The notes under the pieces are model-generated. The model saw only the letters and a program-made list of their open reading frames with translations, was not told the DNA's origin and searched no databases. A stretch of 34,094 nt of DNA from Candidatus Omnitrophota bacterium (lineage in GTDB: Bacteria > Omnitrophota > Gorgyraeia > Zapsychrales > Fredricksoniimonadaceae): positions 1 to 34,094 of the forward strand of contig JAGWKL010000016.1 of NCBI GenBank assembly GCA_028865345.1, written 5' to 3'. Each line of letters starts with the position of its first letter. Within the stretch, counting starts at the first letter, position 1. Positions 27,457 through 34,094 of the stretch are shown in pieces. Position numbers and translations under genes: made by a program.

Positions 27457-28887
27457 ATGTTCCCTGTGATCAATTGGAATTTGGTTTCTCTTGAAGTCCT
27501 GATGTCCATCATTCTGGTGGGGCTGACGGTGTTGGACATCGTGCTGCCCAAGAACACTCAAAAGGACTGGCTGGGACTTTTAAGTTTCATCGCCCTCTTG
27601 GGCCTGATCGCCTTCTGGCTCACCCAGGGGGCCTTGCGCGGCGTCACCTTCAGCGGCATGTTCGTCATGGACCCCCTGGCCTGGTTCTTCAAGGCCTTTT
27701 TTCTCGTTGTCATGGTCTTTATTTTCGCCATGACCAGGGAGTTCTTTAAATCCCTCGGCGAGCGGCGCAATGAATTTTATTTGCTGTTATGGCTGGCGCT
27801 GATCGGCATGTGCCTGATCGCCTCAAGCGCGGATTTTCTGATGCTTTTTATTTCAATAGAAGTTCTTACCATTTCCCTCTACGTCATGACCGCGTATCTC
27901 AAAACCGACAAGCTCTCCATTGAAGCCGGGATGAAATATTTGATCCTGGGTTCCCTGGCAGCGGGGTTTTTTCTCTACGGCATCAGTTTTCTGTACGGGG
28001 CGGCCCATTCCACGCATTTTGGCGTGATCGAATACTTCTGCCGGACCCATGCCATGTCTTCCATGACTCTTTTTGCCCTGGTCCTTATTTTTGCGGCGGT
28101 CTCTTTCAAGGCCGCGGCTGTCCCGTTCAATCTGTGGGTCGCTGATGTTTACCAGGGTGCGCCGACGCCGGTCACGGCCCTTTTGTCCGTCGGTTCCAAA
28201 GCTGCGGGGTTTGTTGTCCTGATGCGCCTTTTTTTCTTTGTTTTCAACGCCTGGCACCCCCAGTGGAGCCTTGTGTTGGCCATCCTGTCGGCGATCACCA
28301 TGACCTACGGCAATTTGATAGCGATGTTCCAGACCAACATCAAAAGACTGCTGGGTTACTCAAGCGTCGCCCATGCGGGTTATCTTTTGATGGGCCTCGC
28401 CGCAGGCACGGCCTTGGGTGCTGCGGGGATCAATTACTATCTTTTGGGGTATCTTTTTACGAACCTGGCCGCGTTTATGGTCATCGTCGTATTTTCGATG
28501 GCCGCCGGCAGCGACGCCATCGCGGATTATGCGGGACTGTCCCGGCGCTCGGGTATTTTAGCGTTGGGCCTTCTGCTGGCTCTGGTGTCTCTGGCAGGCA
28601 TTCCGCCTTTGGCAGGGTTCTTCGGTAAATTCATTCTCCTCATGGCCGTTATTAAAAGCGGCTACGTGTGGTTGGCCCTTATCGCAGCCGCGAACATCGT
28701 GGTGTCGTTCTATTACTACCTGATGGTCGCCAGGCGCGTCTATGTCGATCCTCCGGCGGCGGATGCCGCGCCGGTCGTTGTGGCGCAAGGGCTGCGGCTT
28801 TTACTCATCTTCGCCATGGCCGGGATCATCGCCATCGGCATCTTCCAGGGGCCGTTCTTCAACGCCGCCCTGACCGCTATAAAGTAA
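27457..28887 (+). CDS. nuoN: NADH-quinone oxidoreductase subunit N
   Basis: FNLWVADVYQGAPTPVTALLSVGSKAAGF, LLGYSSVAHAGYLLMG; start trimmed from the track's 27385 to ATG 27457 (MFPVINWNLVSLEVLMS). Confidence 0.93.
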   Translation: MFPVINWNLVSLEVLMSIILVGLTVLDIVLPKNTQKDWLGLLSFIALLGLIAFWLTQGALRGVTFSGMFVMDPLAWFFKAFFLVVMVFIFAMTREFFKSLGERRNEFYLLLWLALIGMCLIASSADFLMLFISIEVLTISLYVMTAYLKTDKLSIEAGMKYLILGSLAAGFFLYGISFLYGAAHSTHFGVIEYFCRTHAMSSMTLFALVLIFAAVSFKAAAVPFNLWVADVYQGAPTPVTALLSVGSKAAGFVVLMRLFFFVFNAWHPQWSLVLAILSAITMTYGNLIAMFQTNIKRLLGYSSVAHAGYLLMGLAAGTALGAAGINYYLLGYLFTNLAAFMVIVVFSMAAGSDAIADYAGLSRRSGILALGLLLALVSLAGIPPLAGFFGKFILLMAVIKSGYVWLALIAAANIVVSFYYYLMVARRVYVDPPAADAAPVVVAQGLRLLLIFAMAGIIAIGIFQGPFFNAALTAIK

Positions 28888-28910
28888 AGTTTCCTGAGCC
28901 GGAAGACGGA

Positions 28911-29672
28911 TCAATAACCGTGGGGAAGTGCGTAAAGGGAATTTCTAAGCTGGACGGTTTTCTTGAGGCCCGCCAGCTCATGGATCATGGTCTGCTGGAA
29001 CTCGATATATTTCTTTCTGGCGGCCGCGTAATCTTTGGCCTGGGTCAACCGGAAAATTTCCTGATCAAAATTTTCCGCTTCCTGGGCGATCCTGTCCAAT
29101 TGCCGCCGGATGTACACCTGTTGTGACAACTGCCGGAAATTATTTTTTAGCCTGATCAATTTCCCCCGGACAACCGCGGAGTCTTTTTCACCTGCCAGAA
29201 AAGCCGCCTGCTGATATAACATAAGGGCCCTGGTTTCCAGCCCCTTCTCGATCGCGGGGCTGCGCATGGCCCTGATCCGAAGCATCTCATTGTCCAATTC
29301 ACGGGCGGCCTTGCGGTTTGTGTCTTTCTGGAAAGCAACGGTGGATCTATAGTCAGGCATTGTCTCCTCGACCTTGTTAAAGGCCGCCAGCGCCTGGCCC
29401 ATCCTCTGCTGCCGGTATAAATTCAACGCCTCATCGTACATCTGCTCCGTGAGGCGGCGGTGCTGCCGGCGCTCTTGGCGGGCATGCTGTTTCTTCAATG
29501 CTTTTAAAATGATCTCCTCGGCCTTAAGGAGCCTCGCCGTGTCCTGGATGTTGATGCCTTCCATCGCAGCGTCGGCCGGGGCTTCGCCGGTGGAAGGCCC
29601 GCTTTGCGCGTAAGAGGGATGGAAAACCGGCAGGAAAAACAAAAGAAAGGCTAGGGCGCACCTTTTTATCAT
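28911..29672 (-). CDS. Secreted coiled-coil-rich hypothetical protein
   Basis: Start trimmed to MIKRCALAFLLFFLPVFHPSYAQSG (signal peptide); ATG overlaps the upstream stop (ATGA); helical, Gln/Arg/Lys-rich body. Confidence 0.75.
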   Translation of the reverse strand: MIKRCALAFLLFFLPVFHPSYAQSGPSTGEAPADAAMEGINIQDTARLLKAEEIILKALKKQHARQERRQHRRLTEQMYDEALNLYRQQRMGQALAAFNKVEETMPDYRSTVAFQKDTNRKAARELDNEMLRIRAMRSPAIEKGLETRALMLYQQAAFLAGEKDSAVVRGKLIRLKNNFRQLSQQVYIRRQLDRIAQEAENFDQEIFRLTQAKDYAAARKKYIEFQQTMIHELAGLKKTVQLRNSLYALPHGY

Positions 29673-30094
29673 TTTGGTTGGGCCTGGGCAGAATACTTCT
29701 TTTGGATGCTCCTCCATTGGGCAAGCTGTTGCGGCGTCAATATCTCCGCGACCTTCCTGCTGTCCTCAATGTTCCGGTAAGATATGTCCACCTGGATCCT
29801 GGACATTTCTTCCAATTTGCTTTTAATGGCCGCCATATCGGCATTCTTCTCGATCAACTGGTTCAATTGGGCCCCCAACTCCTTTAACGTGTTGTTTTGT
29901 CCGTCTATAAAATTCTGCTCGTCATAAAGCAGTGCTTTGAGTTTAAGTTCCTGGTCATCGGTGATCCCCAATTCGTTTTTAAAAGAAAAAATGGTCTTTA
30001 CCTGCTCCGGCTGATTTTGGGCGAAACAACGCGGTACGGCCATACAGACAAACAGCAATAAGCCTAATAATAACCCTCTTTTTCTCATGTTCAT
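29669..30094 (-). CDS. Spy/CpxP-like (LTXXQ) periplasmic protein
   Basis: 141 aa, signal peptide MNMRKRGLLLGLLLFVCMAVPRCFAQ, LTPQQLAQW motif near the C-terminus. Confidence 0.7.
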   Translation of the reverse strand: MNMRKRGLLLGLLLFVCMAVPRCFAQNQPEQVKTIFSFKNELGITDDQELKLKALLYDEQNFIDGQNNTLKELGAQLNQLIEKNADMAAIKSKLEEMSRIQVDISYRNIEDSRKVAEILTPQQLAQWRSIQKKYSAQAQPK

Positions 30095-30134
30095 GACTCC
30101 TTTTGGATGGCAAACAGGATTCTTTTATTTATTT

Positions 30135-30164
30135 ATTCTAAATATCGAACAAAAAGATTGTCAA
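30135..30164 (-). promoter_or_regulatory. Candidate promoter for the Spy-like gene pair
   Basis: Minus strand TTGACA (30164-30159) - 18 nt - TAGAAT (30140-30135); the -35 overlaps the upstream stop codon. Confidence 0.4.
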
Positions 30165-33100
30165 GGATTAATCGAAGTAAAACCTGTCAAGCCGCCGGCG
30201 GTCAAAGGCGGCAAAGGATTAAATAAAAATTGCTGCAGGTAGCTGTGCGCTAAAATACGTTGTGCCAAGGCCCCTTCCATGTAGACGATTTGGGCCAAAA
30301 GCTGCCAGTCAGCTTTCTGTTCCTCCTTGATCCAGGCAGGGTTTGATGTCCGGTCCATCTGATCAAGCATGGCGATCGCCCGCCGGCATTGCTCCTTGGC
30401 GCGGACAAAGTCCAGGTGCTGAAAATAGAATACGGCCTTGATTTCAGCCTGGACCACCTGGCGCATTGTCCCATGGAAAAGCAAGGCCTTTTTAAGCCTC
30501 TGCCGCAATCTCTTAAGCTCCCCGCCAGACTCTCCGCCGGAGACCTGCATGTCTTGAAGATACATTTGGGGGCCGACGAGCTGTTCATATCTTTCCATCA
30601 TTTGCCAAAGTTTGAAGATCCCTTCAGGCAGGTCTTGCGGTTTTAAATACGTCAGGGCCCTTTCCTGCCAGAGAATGGCGTTCCTCACTTCCCCATACCG
30701 GATGAAGACATCCGCCATTTTGTCCGACCACAGCTCAGGGCCGGTCGAGGCCAGAGGCTCCCCGGAGGATTGGGCCAGGATCTCCTCGGCCAACGTCAGC
30801 GCCTGGGCATATTTTCCCTGGTCATACATATTAATGAACGCCTGAACATCCCCGCTGATGTCGCCCGGCCTGCCCTGGCTGGATTTGACGGGCCCGAAGG
30901 ACGCCTGGCCTATGGGCATGGCGGGTGCCGACGTCACATTCGAGAACAACGGCCCCAGGGTGATATAAAATCTGACCGTGACGGGATTGCTCGTCAGTTG
31001 GGAATCGGTGGCCGAAATCGAAATTTGCTCGATCTTCGTCATGTTCATCAGCCCGCCCGCCGTCAGGACGCCGTCGGTAAACCCGAGCACCTCGCCTGTC
31101 CCTAAAACCACGGGGCGGCCTGAAGCGTCCGTCACCGTAGGAAGGTTGGCGCTCCCCAGTCCCGCCGCATCAAAGGTGAAGGTCTTGTCTCCGGTATAGG
31201 AGACCGCCACGTTGCCGTACGGGTCAAAGGCCGTCAGGCCCAGCTGGTCGGTCATGCCCACCGTCAGCAGTGCCGACGGCGCCGTCAAAACCAGGCTGCT
31301 TGCGGCGCCGGCGTTCACCGTGATCGTCACCGTAGCGCTCGTCAAATGCCCGTCGGTGGCTGAAAGGCCGAAGGTCTGGGCCTTGTAGAGGCGCATCAGA
31401 CCGCCGGCGGTACTCACCCCGTTGGTGAAGGTCAGCAACTCGCTGGTACCGAAACCGGCCGCCGTGCCGGATAAGTCCGTCACCGTCGGAGAATAAACGC
31501 CTATGGCGCCCGCTCCGCTGAAGGTGAAGGCCCTGTTACCGCTATATGTGGTCGCCACGTTGCCGAATACGTCATACGCGGTGATCGTCAGTTGATCGGT
31601 GTCGCCCGCGGTCAGGGTGGTGGTCGCCGGTGTCAGGACCAGCCTGACAGCCACGGCGGGAGTGACCGTTATCCCCACCGTGTTGCTCGTCAGGGTCCCG
31701 TCGCCGGCAACCATGGAGGCATTCTCTACTTTGTAAAGGGTCATCAGGCCGCCGGCCGTGCTCACCCCGTTGGTAAAGGTGATTGTTGTAGGCATCCCCA
31801 AATCCACCGCAGCGCCGGTCTTGTCTGTCACGTCGGGAATATAGCTGTTGAAGTTGCTGGCGCCGCTGAAGGTGAAGGTCTTGTCGCCGGTATAACCGGT
31901 CGCCACGTTGCCGTAGGTGTCATAAGCTGTAACGGTCAGCTGGTTCGTGCTGCCGGCGGACATCGTGTTGCTCGCTGCGGTCAATTCCAGGCTGACGGCC
32001 GCACCCGGCGTAACTGCCACATTTAAAGTATTGGTGGTAAAGGTCCCGTCATTGGCTGTGATGGAAGCATTCTGTGCTTTATACAAGGTCATCAACCCGC
32101 CTGCCGAACTGACTCCGTTGGTGAAGGTCATGGTCTCGGAGGTGCCGAAGTCGACCGCCCCGCCTGTCTTGTTCGTCACTGTAGGATGGTAGGAGCCGAT
32201 GGTATTAGCCCCCGAGAAGGTAAAGGTCTTGTCCCCTGTATATCCCGTGGCTACGTTGCCGTAGGTATCGTAAGCTGTGATCGTCAACTGGTCGGTCGCG
32301 CCTGCGGTGATGCTGCCGCTTGCCGCTGACAATGTCAAACTTACTGCCGCCGCAGAGCTGACCGTCACAGGAACGGAATTGGAAGTCAGGGCGCTGCTCG
32401 TCGCGCTGACAGAAGCTGTCTCAGCTTTATACAAAGTCATCAATCCGCCTGCCGTGCTGACACCATTGGTAAAGGTCAGGGTCTCAGAGGCCCCGAAATT
32501 GATTGCCGTGCCGTTTTTGTCCGTCACCGTCGGATGATTGCCGTATGCGGAGACGGACGCGCCGCTGAAGGTGAAGGTCTTATCTCCGGTATAAGAAGTG
32601 GCCACGTTGCCATAAGTGTCATAGGCTGTGATGGTCAGCTGATCGGTTGTGCCGGCAGCGATTGAGCCCGAAATGGCGGACAAGGTGAGGCTGACAGCCG
32701 AAAGCGGATTGACAGTCATACTCACGGCATTGCTGGACAGGGTCCCGTCATTGGCAATGATCAACGCATTCCCAGCCTTGTACAAAGTCATGAGCCCCCC
32801 TGCCGTACTGACACCATTGGTAAAGGTCAGGGTCTCGGAAGTTCCGAAGTTTACCGCTGTCCCGTTCTTATCCGTGACCGTCGGATGATAGCTGCCCACC
32901 GTACCGGCCCCTGAAAATGTGTATGTCTTGTTGCCGGTATAGGAGCTCGCCACGTTGCCATAAGTGTCATAGGCGGTGACCGTCAATTGGTCTGTGCTGC
33001 CTGCCGGCATTGTTGAGCCGGCCGCGGTAAGGGTTAGGCTCGCTGCCGCCGAGGCACTGACCGTCACTGAGACAGTGTTGCTGGTGAAGGTCCCGTTGGT

Positions 33101-34093
33101 AGCCGAAACCGCTGCTGTCTGTGCATCATATAATGTCATGAGCCCGCCGGCGGTGCTCACCCCGTTGGTAAAGGTCAGATTTTCGACCGTGCCGAAATGG
33201 ATCGCAGAACTGGCATTGTCCGTTACCGTGGGGCTGGTGCCGTCGGGTGAGCCGGACGCGCCGCTGAAGGTGAAGGCCTTGGCGCCTGCGTATGAGGTCG
33301 CCGTGTTGCCGTATGTATCGTAGGCTGTGATCGTCAACTGGTCGGTTGCGCCTGCGGTGATGCTATTACTTGCTGCTGACAGGGTCAGGCTGGCTGCCGC
33401 CGCCGGAGACACCGTTACGCTGACGCCATTCGTAGTCATGCTGCCTATGGTCGCTGAAATGGATGTGGCCCCCGCTTTATAAAGCGTCATCAACCCGCCT
33501 GCGGAACTGACACCATTGGTAAAGGTGATGGTCGTTGATGTCCCGAAAGTTTTGAGGGCGCCACTCTTGTCTGTTACCGTCGGGTAATAGGCGCCAATGT
33601 TAGTTGCCCCGCTAAAGCTCACGCTCTTGTCACCGGAATAAGAAGTCGCCACGTTGCCGTAGGTGTCATAGGCTGTGATCGTCAGCTGATTGGTGTTTCC
33701 GGCCAGCATGGAGCCGCTGTTGGCCGACAACCCCAAGCTTACGGCTGATGAAGGCGTGACACTGACATTGGCGGCATTGCTGGTGAAGATACCGTCGGTG
33801 GCGGTGATCGAAGCGCTCTGGACCTTATACAAGGTCATCAACCCGCCTGCCGTGCTCACCCCGTTGGTAAAGGTCAACGTCTCGGAGGTTCCGAAGTTAA
33901 CTGCGCTGTTTGTCTTGTCCGTTACCGTCGGATGATAACTGCCTATGCTGTTGGCTCCTGCAAAGGTAAAGGTCTTGTCTCCCGTATATCCCGTGGCTAC
34001 GTTGCCGTATGTATCGTAGGCTGTGATCATCAACTGGTCGGTCGCTCCTGCGGTGATGCTTCCGCTTGCTGCTGACAATGTCAAACTTGCTGC
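30161..34093 (-). CDS. Long repetitive Ig-like/adhesin-type surface protein, C-terminal part (N-terminus beyond right edge)
   Basis: Frame open to the right edge (AASLTLSAAS... upstream of the track's TTG start at 34084). Nine ~116-aa repeats with core DQLTITAYDTYGNVATSYTGDKTFTFSGA...TFTNGVSTAGGLMTLYKA, then a TPR-like helical C-terminal domain. Confidence 0.9.
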   Translation of the reverse strand, partial: AASLTLSAASGSITAGATDQLMITAYDTYGNVATGYTGDKTFTFAGANSIGSYHPTVTDKTNSAVNFGTSETLTFTNGVSTAGGLMTLYKVQSASITATDGIFTSNAANVSVTPSSAVSLGLSANSGSMLAGNTNQLTITAYDTYGNVATSYSGDKSVSFSGATNIGAYYPTVTDKSGALKTFGTSTTITFTNGVSSAGGLMTLYKAGATSISATIGSMTTNGVSVTVSPAAAASLTLSAASNSITAGATDQLTITAYDTYGNTATSYAGAKAFTFSGASGSPDGTSPTVTDNASSAIHFGTVENLTFTNGVSTAGGLMTLYDAQTAAVSATNGTFTSNTVSVTVSASAAASLTLTAAGSTMPAGSTDQLTVTAYDTYGNVASSYTGNKTYTFSGAGTVGSYHPTVTDKNGTAVNFGTSETLTFTNGVSTAGGLMTLYKAGNALIIANDGTLSSNAVSMTVNPLSAVSLTLSAISGSIAAGTTDQLTITAYDTYGNVATSYTGDKTFTFSGASVSAYGNHPTVTDKNGTAINFGASETLTFTNGVSTAGGLMTLYKAETASVSATSSALTSNSVPVTVSSAAAVSLTLSAASGSITAGATDQLTITAYDTYGNVATGYTGDKTFTFSGANTIGSYHPTVTNKTGGAVDFGTSETMTFTNGVSSAGGLMTLYKAQNASITANDGTFTTNTLNVAVTPGAAVSLELTAASNTMSAGSTNQLTVTAYDTYGNVATGYTGDKTFTFSGASNFNSYIPDVTDKTGAAVDLGMPTTITFTNGVSTAGGLMTLYKVENASMVAGDGTLTSNTVGITVTPAVAVRLVLTPATTTLTAGDTDQLTITAYDVFGNVATTYSGNRAFTFSGAGAIGVYSPTVTDLSGTAAGFGTSELLTFTNGVSTAGGLMRLYKAQTFGLSATDGHLTSATVTITVNAGAASSLVLTAPSALLTVGMTDQLGLTAFDPYGNVAVSYTGDKTFTFDAAGLGSANLPTVTDASGRPVVLGTGEVLGFTDGVLTAGGLMNMTKIEQISISATDSQLTSNPVTVRFYITLGPLFSNVTSAPAMPIGQASFGPVKSSQGRPGDISGDVQAFINMYDQGKYAQALTLAEEILAQSSGEPLASTGPELWSDKMADVFIRYGEVRNAILWQERALTYLKPQDLPEGIFKLWQMMERYEQLVGPQMYLQDMQVSGGESGGELKRLRQRLKKALLFHGTMRQVVQAEIKAVFYFQHLDFVRAKEQCRRAIAMLDQMDRTSNPAWIKEEQKADWQLLAQIVYMEGALAQRILAHSYLQQFLFNPLPPLTAGGLTGFTSINP

Positions 34094-34094
34094 C
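31200..34094 (-). repeat. Tandem coding repeat, period ~348-351 bp
   Basis: The 'ctgtgatcgtcaactgg'-type block recurs at about 34021, 33673, 33325, 32974, 32626, 32275, 31927 and 31579. Confidence 0.9.

Noticed and set aside
31592-33935. Series of similar plus-strand ORFs (..NPPAVLTPLVKVRVSEVPKFTAVPFLSVTVG..)
   Set aside because: Antisense translations of the tandem coding repeats; their mutual similarity only reflects the repeat on the other strand.
1-34094. CRISPR array, tRNA, rRNA, prophage or transposase genes
   Set aside because: No short regularly spaced direct repeats, no tRNA/rRNA signatures noticed, and no integrase or transposase ORFs; the only tandem arrays are coding repeats.

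Overview
The window looks like a chromosomal segment of an uncultured anaerobe-type bacterium. Omnitrophota or a relative is my guess, from the style of the giant secreted proteins; it is unproven. Positions 1-23021 are almost entirely minus-strand. They hold (i) the 5' part of a giant secreted protein, open from 6290 through the left edge (~2096 aa). The ORF track missed it because it has no stop in the window. It carries an internal second signal-peptide-like segment and a clan GH-A glycosidase-like barrel. (ii) A nitrogen/glutamine island, in transcription order: GAF-GAF-ANTAR regulator, DUF2934-like protein, structured leader, 41-aa single-TM protein, Amt, PII, type III glutamine synthetase, class-I glutamine amidotransferase, glutamine-dependent NAD synthetase, two GT2 glycosyltransferases, gltB, gltD and a TPR lipoprotein. 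Divergent from this is a plus-strand nuoJKLMN cluster (23321-28887). Its promoter region carries a ~139-bp element with 30-bp perfect inverted repeats. The right end (28911-34094, minus) encodes a Spy/CpxP-like small protein, a coiled-coil secreted protein, and the C-terminal part of a long surface protein with ~116-aa tandem repeats (9 copies in window, open at the right edge). The points most worth a second look are the structured amt leader next to an ANTAR regulator, the tandemly duplicated and decaying 3' tail of the ANTAR gene, the small TM protein beside Amt, a PII whose T-loop lacks the usual Tyr51, and the giant GH-A-containing protein.
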